A stretch of DNA of 64,000 bases, taken from the NCBI GenBank assembly GCA_015075105.1, contig JABTUZ010000002.1, positions 344,001 to 408,000 of the forward strand. The letters are read 5' to 3'. This DNA is from Leptospiraceae bacterium. GTDB lineage: Bacteria > Spirochaetota > Leptospiria > Leptospirales > Leptospiraceae. This document shows positions 8,187 to 16,137 of this stretch, in pieces (the stretch's first letter is position 1; each line of letters opens with the position of its first letter). Position numbers and translations under genes: made by a program. The notes below the pieces were generated by a model. The model was not told the origin of the DNA. It saw only the letters and a program-made list of their open reading frames with translations, and made no database searches.

Positions 8187-8345
8187 TTATTTTCTTAACG
8201 CATCGAATTCGTCACTTCTAATTACCCCGAATTCGGTGTAATTAGAATTTTCTACGCGGTCGAATTCGACTCCTTTAAATATGGCGAATCTGCCACAGTT
8301 AAACCCATCGAATTCGATGGGTTTAGAATTTTTGCTTTCCTCCAT
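8187..8345 (-). CDS. Small EFD-repeat protein in the type III operon
   Basis: A 52-residue frame from ATG 8345 to TAA 8187, five bases after mod and six before the KilA-N gene. The peptide contains four similar motifs: PIEFDGF (9-15), GVEFDRV (25-31), YTEFGVI (36-42) and SDEFDAL (44-50). Each EF is encoded by GAATTC. The tight spacing to both neighbours and the repeated in-frame motif argue for translation, but no family is recognised. Alternatively it is a cluster of palindromic elements that happens to stay open. Confidence 0.5.
   Translation of the reverse strand: MEESKNSKPIEFDGFNCGRFAIFKGVEFDRVENSNYTEFGVIRSDEFDALRK
8204..8325. repeat. Cluster of four GAATTC-centred palindromes
   Basis: Centres lie in 8204-8211 (8 bp), 8218-8245 (28 bp with one mismatched pair), 8259-8270 (12 bp) and 8300-8325 (26 bp, perfect). 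All lie within the 52-residue gene and all keep the same frame, giving the EFD-type motifs. They are related to the palindrome at 7955-7980. Confidence 0.85.
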
Positions 8346-8350
8346 CACCA

Positions 8351-10912
8351 TCACAAACGGATAATTTTTAATGACTCAATTCCTCTTGCGTCAATAATTT
8401 TAACTGCCACATTTTTTCCTGCTTTAAATGGAAGCGAAATCGTTCCGCCAAAGGCTTCAATTTTTTCTTCATCAATTTCTGCTTTCAGGTTTTTAGCTAA
8501 AGTTGCCCATCCTTCTTTGGCTCCTGCCATTGGGAAAAATACTTGTGATGGGAACAAACTTCTTCCGTCATAATCATGGTCAAGCATCCACATAGCAATG
8601 TCGCCTTTGCCACCACTGTCAACCGTTCCTGTTTTTGGGTTGTAATAATCAAAACCGTTTACTTCAACGGTGTATTTGCCTTTATCATCTCCCGATTTTA
8701 CTTCTGTTATTTGCACATCAGGCTGACCAATCAACCAAAAACTTTCGTTGCTGCTGCGTTTCTTTTTCAAATCATCTGTCAGCAAGTCCGCATTCATTTG
8801 GGCTTCTAAAAGCGTAATGCCCGGCCAGTTGGTTTCTTCAATGTCTTTTCTTGCTTCTGAATCGAAATGGAAAGCACAGAACAGAATAATTTCAGGTTTT
8901 GGTTTTAGTGTTCTTGCTTCTTCCAAAGCCAGTTCTACCATTCGTTGTTCCAATGGTGCATGTTCAGGGCCAAAACAAACCACAACCCGTTTTGGATTGT
9001 CCTCCCCTTCGGCTGCACTCAGGGCGGGTTTCGTTTCTGCTTCTGCCTGTAAAAATCGTGTTCCGCTTAATGGTTCCACTCTTGTAAATTCAATCAGTTT
9101 GCCGCCTTTGGCCCTAACGCCTGCACGGAGCAATTCATTTCTCCATTCATCTTGCCGCAAGGTTTCGCCACTTCTTGAAATGGAATTGTCGGCTTCCATT
9201 GGCATATCGGTGTCTGAGATTGTCGAAGACACTTCATCAAACGATTTGGCAACAGGGGCAGGAACGGCTTCAACGGTAAATGGACCTGTTACTCTGGTTC
9301 GCTTGTTGTCAATGAAAGGTTGGTCGTAAAGCGTTTCGGTAGGTGCCGGTTCATTGTTAGCTATGCTTTTTAAAGTAATATGCGGAACCGTTTTGTATTT
9401 AAAACCACTGCCTACGCCTTCATGGGGATAGGCCAACTGGAAATAATCAAAATTGGCGGTCATCAGTCTTTGTTTTGCCAAAGTGATAGCTACTCTGGAT
9501 GTATCACAGGTTATCCATCGCCTTCCATTTTCTTCTGCAACCTTTGCTGTGGTTCCACTTCCGCATGTTATATCAAGAACTAAATCACCTGGGTCAGTTG
9601 ACATAAGCATACATCTTTCAATGACTTTTGCATTCGTTTGAACAACATAAATTTTTCCCATTCCACTTCCTGTTGCCGTGTCTTGCCAGAAGTTTGAAAT
9701 TGGATTTACAGGGAAGTCGTCTGCATATCTTATATATGAAAGAGTTGTTCCTGTTTTAGCAATTCTGTCAGCCTTGATTAAGTTTTCTATTCCTTTGTGA
9801 TTTGTTGCCCAACTTCTCCCTGCTGTAGGATTAAATTTCTCTCCTTCAAATTCTATTGGGAAAATACAACTCTCTGTCCTACCAGACGAAAGTAAAATCT
9901 GGTAACGAAAAACTCTAGCACCCTTTGGTAGAAGTGAATGATTTGATTTTTCATCATCGTTTAATTTCCTTTTCTCTCCTTTTATTTCAACATTTGAATA
10001 AGCAGCATCATTTTCTATCTCTTTGTCAGAATAAACTTGATGATACTTGAGTGTATCTTTTTTCTTTGCATACCATAAATCATAATCTGAAACTGCTGGT
10101 AATCCAGACGCGCCAAGCCCTGCTGTTTTTTTAAATGTGATGAAGGAAACAAAATTCTCACTACCAAACACCTCATCCAATATTTCCCTAACATGATGCA
10201 CATTCTCATCACTTATCTGCACAAACACACTACCGCTTTCATGTAAAAGTTCTCTTGCCACTAAAAGCCGGTCGCGCAGATAAGTCAGGTAAGAATGAAT
10301 GCCTAATTCCCAAGTATCTCGAAATGCCTTAACCATTTCAGGCTCTGCCGTTAAGTCCTCATCTTTCCCATCTTTAACATCACGTTTGTTCACAAAGGGC
10401 TGAAAGTTGCTTCCATATTTAATTCCATAAGGCGGGTCAAAATATACCATCTGCACTTTGCCGCCCATGCCTTCTTTTTCTAAAAGGCTGTTCATCACCA
10501 GCAGGCTGTCGCCTGCAATCAGCCGGTTGCTCCAGTTTTCTTTGTGCTTGTAAAACTCAATGGCTTCACGCAATGGTTTCTTTTCGGTTTCAAACAAACT
10601 CAATTGCGTTGGTGCTTCTTCTTCCTTTTTTACGGTTTCGATAATGCGTCTTGGGTCAATGCGTTCATGCACATGCAAGCTCACGGTTGGTACATCAAAA
10701 TTAGTGTGTTTGGCTTTGCCAGCCCATTGCAGTTGCGGGTCAAGGTGTGGGTCGTATTGGTAGGTTTTCTTCTTAAAGCCGCTCCCGATACTTTCGGGAT
10801 CGGTGTGTGCATCTACCAGTCCAACAGGCGGGTTGTTTACCCGTTGCTTGTCTTTATGTTCGTATTGCTCAATGGGTTTTTGAGCAGTAGTTTTATTTAT
10901 CTTTTTTGCCAT
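8351..10912 (-). CDS. mod: Type III DNA adenine methyltransferase, Mod subunit
   Basis: 853 residues. DPPYG (159-163) precedes the SAM-binding LVLDITCGSGTT (444-455), the order of beta-class N6-adenine or N4-cytosine methylases, as in type III Mod proteins. The region between (roughly 170-440) would hold the target-recognition domain. The C-terminal 300 residues after the methylase core are family-typical. Mod recognises the asymmetric site and methylates one strand, and is needed by Res to cut. No ribosome site precedes ATG 10912. Three short palindromic insertions sit in frame near residues 39-43, 560-567 and 630-637. Confidence 0.93.
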   Translation of the reverse strand: MAKKINKTTAQKPIEQYEHKDKQRVNNPPVGLVDAHTDPESIGSGFKKKTYQYDPHLDPQLQWAGKAKHTNFDVPTVSLHVHERIDPRRIIETVKKEEEAPTQLSLFETEKKPLREAIEFYKHKENWSNRLIAGDSLLVMNSLLEKEGMGGKVQMVYFDPPYGIKYGSNFQPFVNKRDVKDGKDEDLTAEPEMVKAFRDTWELGIHSYLTYLRDRLLVARELLHESGSVFVQISDENVHHVREILDEVFGSENFVSFITFKKTAGLGASGLPAVSDYDLWYAKKKDTLKYHQVYSDKEIENDAAYSNVEIKGEKRKLNDDEKSNHSLLPKGARVFRYQILLSSGRTESCIFPIEFEGEKFNPTAGRSWATNHKGIENLIKADRIAKTGTTLSYIRYADDFPVNPISNFWQDTATGSGMGKIYVVQTNAKVIERCMLMSTDPGDLVLDITCGSGTTAKVAEENGRRWITCDTSRVAITLAKQRLMTANFDYFQLAYPHEGVGSGFKYKTVPHITLKSIANNEPAPTETLYDQPFIDNKRTRVTGPFTVEAVPAPVAKSFDEVSSTISDTDMPMEADNSISRSGETLRQDEWRNELLRAGVRAKGGKLIEFTRVEPLSGTRFLQAEAETKPALSAAEGEDNPKRVVVCFGPEHAPLEQRMVELALEEARTLKPKPEIILFCAFHFDSEARKDIEETNWPGITLLEAQMNADLLTDDLKKKRSSNESFWLIGQPDVQITEVKSGDDKGKYTVEVNGFDYYNPKTGTVDSGGKGDIAMWMLDHDYDGRSLFPSQVFFPMAGAKEGWATLAKNLKAEIDEEKIEAFGGTISLPFKAGKNVAVKIIDARGIESLKIIRL
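9005..9024. repeat. Short palindromic repeat encoding PALSAAEG inside mod
   Basis: A CCCT...AGGG element around GGCTGCACTC. On the coding strand it reads GCCCTGAGTGCAGCCGAAGG. Elements with this look are scattered in many Bacteroidetes-type genomes and give LSAAEG/LSAVEG peptides when they land in frame. The family assignment is from memory. Confidence 0.55.
9210..9232. repeat. Short inverted repeat encoding VSSTISDT inside mod
   Basis: GTGTCT and AGACAC arms flank a core TGAGATTGTCGA. The core resembles the scattered CTTCGACAAGCTCAG class of elements. It lies in the same low-conservation linker of Mod as the 9005 element. Confidence 0.5.
10783..10799. repeat. Short inverted repeat encoding PESIG inside mod
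   Basis: TCCCGA, five bases, TCGGGA. It is near the Mod N-terminus (residues 39-43). Palindromes of this CCCGA-TCGGG type are frequent in Bacteroidetes genomes, to my knowledge. Confidence 0.5.
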
Positions 10913-11117
10913 GTGTATTAAATCAATTTCAATTTGTAAAGGTCGGTCGTAAAGTTATTTTTTAAAACTGATATAATCAAAAGTTACAATTTCCTTTACT
11001 TTTCCGGATAAACGAATCAAGCCAAAGGTATTCTTTCTGTTATTTGCAAAAAAGTCACCAATTTTTACGTAAATAGGTTAATTGACGGTTACAAATAGAG
11101 CCTCGTTTTAAGAAAAT

Positions 11118-11158
11118 TTTTCTTTAATTTTGCACACTGTGTGCAAAATTTAAGAAAA
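11118..11158. promoter_or_regulatory. 41-bp inverted repeat upstream of mod
   Basis: Two 20-base arms around a single T, with one mismatch. The inner part reads TGCACAC-T-GTGTGCA. It lies 205 bases before the mod start and could be a repressor or control-protein site, or a bidirectional terminator because its outer arms are A- and T-rich. No dedicated C-protein gene is seen; KilA-N is the only candidate binder in the operon. Confidence 0.5.
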
Positions 11159-11197
11159 TGGGACGTTAGACGGTATAGGTATAAGGGGGATTACAGG

Positions 11198-11649
11198 TTT
11201 AGTACTGATTTTGTTGTTTTCGTGTGAAAATGTGGGAACTCCAATTCGGAGGACTGAAGACTGGAATCGTGGAGGTAGAATCTTTGCAAATAGGTTTATC
11301 TTGTAGGATGAGGTTTTGAGCGTTAGTAGAGTTTTTGAAATTTCGCTTTTAGTGCAGATTTTGCACCTTTCGTGTGAAAATGTGGGAACTCCAATTCGGA
11401 GGACTGATGACCGAGGTCTGAGGTCGGAAATAGTGGAGGTAGAATCTTTTGTAAATAGGTGTATCTTTTAGGATGAGGTTTTGAGCGTTAGTAGAGTTTT
11501 TGAAATTTCGCGTTTAGTGCAGATTTTGCACCTTTCGTGTGAAAATGTGGGAACTCCAATTCGGAGGTCTGATGACCGAGGTCTGAGGTCGGAAATAGTG
11601 GAGGTAGAATCTTTTGTAAATAGGTTTATCTTTTAGGATGAGGTTTTAG
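11198..11649. repeat. Dispersed repeat, locus 2: three tandem units of 150-165 bp
   Basis: Units start at 11198, 11348 and 11513. Each has the landmarks TGTGAAAATGTGGGAACTCCA, TTCGGAGG, TGGAGGTAGAATCTTT, AGGATGAGGTTTTGAGCG and AGTAGAGTTTTTGAAATTTCGC. The second and third are almost identical to each other. The last one stops abruptly where the small gene at 11650 ends. Together with locus 1 (2814-3094) it brackets the type III operon. Confidence 0.9.
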
Positions 11650-11808
11650 TCAACCGTAACGCCTTTCATTAATAATTTTTTCCAATTCTTTCTTGTCTTT
11701 TACTGGAACAAGCTCGCCGGACTTTATAGCCTTATCTTTGATCTTTTTCATTTTATCCCACAAACCAGTTTTTTTGGCTGTGATCGTTTTCTTTGTTTTC
11801 GTTCTCAT
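11650..11808 (-). CDS. Small basic protein, 52 residues, unknown
   Basis: MRTKTKKTITAKKTGLWDKM opens a Lys-rich peptide ending in KELEKIINERRYG. It has a strong promoter 7 bases upstream (TTGACA, 16 bases, GATAAT, six bases, ATG), identical in layout to the DUF4160 promoter. Size, charge and location suggest a toxin-antitoxin remnant or small DNA-binding protein, but no family is recognised. Its stop codon lies at the edge of the tandem repeats. Confidence 0.55.
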   Translation of the reverse strand: MRTKTKKTITAKKTGLWDKMKKIKDKAIKSGELVPVKDKKELEKIINERRYG

Positions 11809-11814
11809 GCCTAT

Positions 11815-11842
11815 ATTATCGCCCTCTTTTCCGGTTTGTCAA
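11815..11842 (-). promoter_or_regulatory. Sigma-70 promoter, predicted leaderless, for the 52-residue gene
   Basis: TTGACA (11837-11842), 16-base spacer, GATAAT (11815-11820), then six bases to ATG 11808. Perfect -35 and five of six -10 matches. Confidence 0.65.
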
Positions 11843-12301
11843 GTGAGTTTCTTTTTACTCTTCTTAAAATCTCTTTTTATTGCTCTGGTAAGTGCAGGCA
11901 TTTATTTGCTTAATAGCTCAACTAATATTTTTTCATGGTCGAAAAATCCCAAAATTTCTTTTTTCATTATTCCAACTCCTTTAGCGCCTTTTCTATTTCT
12001 TGATACTCTAAAGTGTTTTTGATTTTTGGACTTACTCCAAAAGTCCCTATCATGGAATCGAAAATTTTTTTCAAATCCTTTTAAACTATTATCACGTGCG
12101 TTAGTTCCTGAGCTTGAGTCATGTTTTCCCTCTTTTTGGTTTGTACTTTCATGCGTTAGGCGTTATCAACTACGGTCAAATCTTCCATTCCCATTTCAGG
12201 GATATATTCCTTTTTAAATCCTTGATAGGAAACAAACAAACTTATTAAAATTTTCAGATAGAATCAAAGGTGAAAATCTGCACAAAATTTTATAGCTCTC
12301 T
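11843..12301. other. Gene debris with only short open frames
   Basis: No complete gene found. On the minus strand there are fragments: KIFDSMIGTFGVSPKIKNTL ending at a stop near 11967, a 21-codon frame from ATG 11966, a 20-codon frame MPALTRAIKRDF near 11910, and upstream a frame ending MGMEDLTVVDNA near 12160. They look like remains of one or more small accessory genes with stops and shifts. None matches a family I know. Confidence 0.5.
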
Positions 12302-13567
12302 CTATGCGGATTCTTTCCAGTTAAAAACCCTATCTTTGAATCGCTTAAAAATTGACTTCTTTTTACGAGTTCCATGATTATAGATAAACTTTTCTACTAT
12401 AGGAAATACATCTTCAGAAGCTTTCTCTCCCATCACAAGACAAGCGTGTCCATAATCACCTGTGTAACCATTTGCTTTTGAGATGACGAGAAACTCCTTG
12501 ATTTTAGAAGAGCAATTCTCATACACAAATTTTAATGATTCAGGGGTAGCAAGTCCGTCATTTTTTCCTGCTATAAAAAGTACAGGGACACTAATTTCTT
12601 TTTGAAGCTCCATATAATCGAATCTGGAGTCCATAGAAGTCATTTTTTTTTGTTCTATCCAGTGCATAAATTGATCGGTTAGACCTGCCGAAATATTTTC
12701 GACTGCGTTTTTCATAATTTTTTTAATCGTAGCCTTCCCGGTAACTTCGGGATTGTAAAGAACTTCATCAATTGGAGTATAAATTTCTCCTGCCATTGGA
12801 GTTATAATAGCTGCACCAAATTTTAAATCCAACATTTTTCTGGCGTTTGGAAACCTAGAGAGTAAACTAATCAGAGTATGACCAAGATGGTTCAAAGTCC
12901 CCGGCCCACCCAAACTTACAAAGGAAGCTATACTTTCTTTTTCTTCTTTTGAAGAAACCCCCATGTACGCATACATTATAATTGCCCCCATAGAATGACC
13001 CACCCAGTTTACTTTTGGTGAATGTGATAGGGATTTTACTTTTTCGATAATGGCAGGTACATCGTATTTTACAATATCATCAAAGCTAAAATCTTCATAT
13101 CTTGAAGGGGACTCATGGTAGGAACGACCACAACCTCTCAGTGAAACAGAATATACATCGTATCCTTGCAATTTCAAGTAGTATGGCAATGAATGGTGTT
13201 TGTCTAAGTCAACTACAAACTTATTTGTAGCTATACCATGCACAACAATTACTGGAGCGTGGTCTTCCTTGGGGTGAACAGCTTTATGGTAATGGAGTGC
13301 AATATTCCAACCATCATTCGTTCTTGCATAAAAAACTCGATCTGCAATATCGTGGATTCCGTAAATTTTAACAAATAAGTCTAAAAAAAAAGGGTGGAAC
13401 AGGGTAACTATAACTAATATAATGCTTAATAGTAGAGCAAAAACACTGGAAGTAAGTGCTGCTAAAATTATAATTATTACAGTTGTAAAAATATAAAATG
13501 GATTTCTTCTCTTTTTAAATATTGCCAGCACGAATATACAAAAGTATATGTACAAAACTATTGTCAA
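12302..13567 (-). CDS. Membrane-anchored alpha/beta hydrolase
   Basis: Up to 421 residues. Two or three hydrophobic segments lie before residue 70. The hydrolase domain follows: oxyanion-region VVHGIATN (108-115), nucleophile elbow GHSMG (190-194, Ser192), acid candidate in AGKNDGLATP near 336 and His in YGHACLVMG near 382. The Ser-Asp-His triad is thus complete. Similar enzymes are esterases or lipases; substrate unknown. The start is uncertain: TTG 13567 has no ribosome site, and a later GTG within the first hydrophobic segment is possible. It is divergent from the gene at 13584. Confidence 0.8.
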   Translation of the reverse strand: MTIVLYIYFCIFVLAIFKKRRNPFYIFTTVIIIILAALTSSVFALLLSIILVIVTLFHPFFLDLFVKIYGIHDIADRVFYARTNDGWNIALHYHKAVHPKEDHAPVIVVHGIATNKFVVDLDKHHSLPYYLKLQGYDVYSVSLRGCGRSYHESPSRYEDFSFDDIVKYDVPAIIEKVKSLSHSPKVNWVGHSMGAIIMYAYMGVSSKEEKESIASFVSLGGPGTLNHLGHTLISLLSRFPNARKMLDLKFGAAIITPMAGEIYTPIDEVLYNPEVTGKATIKKIMKNAVENISAGLTDQFMHWIEQKKMTSMDSRFDYMELQKEISVPVLFIAGKNDGLATPESLKFVYENCSSKIKEFLVISKANGYTGDYGHACLVMGEKASEDVFPIVEKFIYNHGTRKKKSIFKRFKDRVFNWKESA

Positions 13568-13583
13568 GTAAGGAAAAATTCAA

Positions 13584-14021
13584 TTGAGTCTGAAATTAGA
13601 ATACCAATATTATAAATCTCCCTACGGGTGGTACTCCCTTGTTTATCCAGAATTCTGGGAAACAGAAGTTATTGAAGGAATTCCTGCTTTTTTTGATCCG
13701 GAAGGGACTGGTGCTTTGCTTGTTTCTGCTTTTCAGAATTTAGAAGGAGAGTATCATCTTCAGACAGAGCTGGCTCGATTTTTATCACAACACAATGTTG
13801 AGTATGAGGAAGATAGTATCGCTAAATTTACAAACAACGAAGGGTGCAACATTCTTGCATGTGAATTTATTTCAGACAATAGATTTTGGATGGTTTATAT
13901 GCTCTCTAAAAAAGATAAATTGATTGTGTGTTCTTATAACAGCGATGAATCTCCTGACAATGAGTTGAGTACTATACTCACTACAATTATCAGTTCCATT
14001 AAGGTGATTGAGCATGAATAA
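13584..14021 (+). CDS. DUF3805-like protein of unknown function
   Basis: 145 residues, beginning at TTG 13584 with AAGGA in front. The opening YYKSPYGWYSLVYPEFWE, followed by a GALLVSAFQ strand, resembles the PsbP/DUF3805-type fold where a bacterial protein monitors or binds an unknown ligand. There is no signal peptide. It overlaps the following lipoprotein gene by eight bases, so the two are co-translated. The family link is tentative. Confidence 0.6.
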   Translation: MSLKLEYQYYKSPYGWYSLVYPEFWETEVIEGIPAFFDPEGTGALLVSAFQNLEGEYHLQTELARFLSQHNVEYEEDSIAKFTNNEGCNILACEFISDNRFWMVYMLSKKDKLIVCSYNSDESPDNELSTILTTIISSIKVIEHE

Positions 14022-14931
14022 AGCTAAATTTTTTATTATTTTCACTATTCTTGTATTTTACCAATGTATTCCAAATTTAAAAGGAAAACCGACCTCCCAC
14101 AAACCTGAGTTTACCGGAATGTATATCTTCAGTGACAACTCACAAGAAAAAGAAGATATTCTAAAACTCAAAATCCTTGTGATTTTTGAAAACTCAAAAA
14201 ATGAATTGGAGTATTACTTCAAAAATTTCACAAGATTATCCTTTCATATTAGTGACAATCGTGAAGAAATAATTACAAGACGAGGCTTTGTGATTACAAG
14301 TGGACATGAATTATTGTTCAGAGAAAATAACATGGAAGAAGAGCAAAAATTATACTATGGACCAAAGCAAAGCGATCCAAGAAATTGGACTGCTTTGAAT
14401 ATGGGACCAAGAGCAAGAGTTCGATTTATAGACAAAGAGCCTCCCTCCGGATACGATAGACTCGCCGAAATATCTTCAGATTATAAAGAAATTCTTATTA
14501 AGAATGAAAAGTATCAAAAAATCGGAAATCCTTTTATTGGAACAATTCAACTAACGCACGGAAAAAATAGATTAAAACTACAAAATGATATTTCAGGAAC
14601 GATTTACTATACTAGTAAGCCAACCGGTGAGATTGCAGCAATAGTGTCTAATCCGAATAGTTTAGAAATTGGAATGAAGGTAGAAATTGCAACATCTCAA
14701 GGAAAAGTAATTGCAACTATAGAGCAAAAAAGTGAAGAAATGATTTTCTTAAAACCAGAAAAATCAGTCCCTATTCAAAAGTTTGATTCAGTATCTCCTG
14801 TAGGAGTTGTAGATTTAAAAACTAACTTAAAGAAAAACGTAGATCCTGAAGAATTAATTCGCAGACTGAAATCAAATAAAAATTTATCTCGCGAAGAATT
14901 AATTCGTGAGCTTGAAAAATTAAAAAAATAA
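14014..14931 (+). CDS. Putative lipoprotein, unknown function
   Basis: 305 residues from ATG 14014, with AAGGTG seven bases upstream; a TTG two codons earlier is possible. The N-terminus NKAKFFIIFTILVFYQC has a basic start, a hydrophobic core and Cys18, compatible with the relaxed spirochaetal lipobox although Gln at -1 is unusual. The rest is soluble, with two repeats of EELIRxL near the C-terminus. It sits between the DUF3805-like and the VWA gene in one operon. Function unknown; exported location inferred. Confidence 0.65.
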   Translation: MNKAKFFIIFTILVFYQCIPNLKGKPTSHKPEFTGMYIFSDNSQEKEDILKLKILVIFENSKNELEYYFKNFTRLSFHISDNREEIITRRGFVITSGHELLFRENNMEEEQKLYYGPKQSDPRNWTALNMGPRARVRFIDKEPPSGYDRLAEISSDYKEILIKNEKYQKIGNPFIGTIQLTHGKNRLKLQNDISGTIYYTSKPTGEIAAIVSNPNSLEIGMKVEIATSQGKVIATIEQKSEEMIFLKPEKSVPIQKFDSVSPVGVVDLKTNLKKNVDPEELIRRLKSNKNLSREELIRELEKLKK

Positions 14932-14942
14932 GTTGGAACATT

Positions 14943-16136
14943 TTGTTTTTAGATTTTTTTTATTCGCTTAGATCAAGGAAAATCCCTGTAACAACAGGTG
15001 AGCTATTAGACTTGCTTCATGTTATTTCTAAAATTACAAAAGACAATCAAACAGTGAATGTAAATAGTTTTTACTATATTGCTCGCAATTGCTTAATTAA
15101 AAATACAAAGCACTTCGACGATTACGATATAGTATTTTCACAAATTTTATTTCCTGAACTTTCACAAGACATTCAATTTAAAGAAAAGTTAGAAAAATGG
15201 TTAAAAGAGGCTATCGAAAATAATTTAAGTGATGAGAGAAAAAAGAATGCTTTAAAAATTTTACCGGATGATTTAATCTCTGAATTAGAAAAGAGATTAA
15301 AAGAGCAAAAGGAAAGGCACGATGGTGGAAATCATTGGATTGGAACAGGAGGGACTTCCCCTTTTGGTCATGGGGGTTTCAATGATAGTGGCATTCGTAT
15401 TGGAGGTGAATCAAAAAATAGAAGCGCAATATCTGTAGCTGGCGAAAGAAGATATAGAGATTACAGAACTGATGAAACTCTCGGTGTAAGACAAATCAAA
15501 TCAGCACTAAAAAAACTTCGTGCACTAAAAAGAGAGGGAAAGCCCAAACTTTCCATTGACCACACAATTCGAAAAACCTGTGACAATGCAGGTGATATAG
15601 AAGCAGTACTAAGAAAATCTAGAAAGAACAATATGAAGCTACTTTTACTTATGGATGTAGGCGGCAGTATGTCGCCTTACGCTGCAAGAGTAAATAAAAT
15701 ATTTAGTGCAGCCCACCAGATGAATCATTTCAAAGAATTTCACTATTACTATTTTCACAATATAATTTACGACTATGTTTATAAAGATGCAACAATGAGA
15801 AACAGGGTTTCAGCAGACTCTTTGCTAAAAAAGTTTCGTTCCAACACAAGAGTTATTTTTGTAGGTGATGCGTATATGGCTCCTTATGAATTGTTTCACA
15901 AGTCTCAATATTTTCAAGACTATTTTGAATTTGGAAAGAAAGGAAACCAAAAAACGAATATGTCCGGCTTGGAGAGATTGATTCAACTGAAAAAATATTT
16001 TGAGAAAAGTATTTGGTTAAACCCTGAAAATACAAACTATTGGAATGCTCCCACGGTGAGCGCAATTCATAATGAAGTTCCGATGTTTTTCTTGAGTTTA
16101 GACGGAATCGAAAAAGGAATTAAAAAATTACTCTAA
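14943..16136 (+). CDS. CoxE-like VWA domain protein
   Basis: 397 residues from TTG 14943. The N-terminal half is helical with a Gly/His-rich linker (residues 126-150). The VWA domain starts at LLLLMDVGGSMSPYAARV (233-250). The metal-site motif is D-V-G-G-S rather than DxSxS, so the first serine is Gly. Late motifs SAIHNEVPMFFLSLDG close the domain. Related proteins pair with MoxR-type AAA ATPases as maturation or stress factors, but no MoxR gene is next to it. Last gene of a three-gene run. Confidence 0.8.
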   Translation: MFLDFFYSLRSRKIPVTTGELLDLLHVISKITKDNQTVNVNSFYYIARNCLIKNTKHFDDYDIVFSQILFPELSQDIQFKEKLEKWLKEAIENNLSDERKKNALKILPDDLISELEKRLKEQKERHDGGNHWIGTGGTSPFGHGGFNDSGIRIGGESKNRSAISVAGERRYRDYRTDETLGVRQIKSALKKLRALKREGKPKLSIDHTIRKTCDNAGDIEAVLRKSRKNNMKLLLLMDVGGSMSPYAARVNKIFSAAHQMNHFKEFHYYYFHNIIYDYVYKDATMRNRVSADSLLKKFRSNTRVIFVGDAYMAPYELFHKSQYFQDYFEFGKKGNQKTNMSGLERLIQLKKYFEKSIWLNPENTNYWNAPTVSAIHNEVPMFFLSLDGIEKGIKKLL

Positions 16137-16137
16137 A

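Noticed and set aside
8187-8345. GAATTC palindromes as the target sites of the type III enzyme
   Set aside because: Type III systems recognise asymmetric sites, so palindromes are not expected targets.
8748-9329. A 193-codon frame on the plus strand within mod
   Set aside because: It is the exact antisense of the well-supported mod gene; composition and lack of a ribosome site mark it as a shadow.
11198-11649. CRISPR-like array
   Set aside because: The units are nearly identical along their whole length of about 165 bp, so there are no spacers, and no cas gene is near.
12150-12180. GCGTTAGGCGTTA near 12155 as an integron attC core
   Set aside because: No paired inner and outer boxes, no folded stem, and no integron integrase; GTTAGGCG also occurs within several genes as ordinary codons.
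15853-16065. Minus-strand frame of 70 codons inside the VWA gene
   Set aside because: Shadow of the VWA gene in an A/T-rich genome; no promoter or ribosome site.
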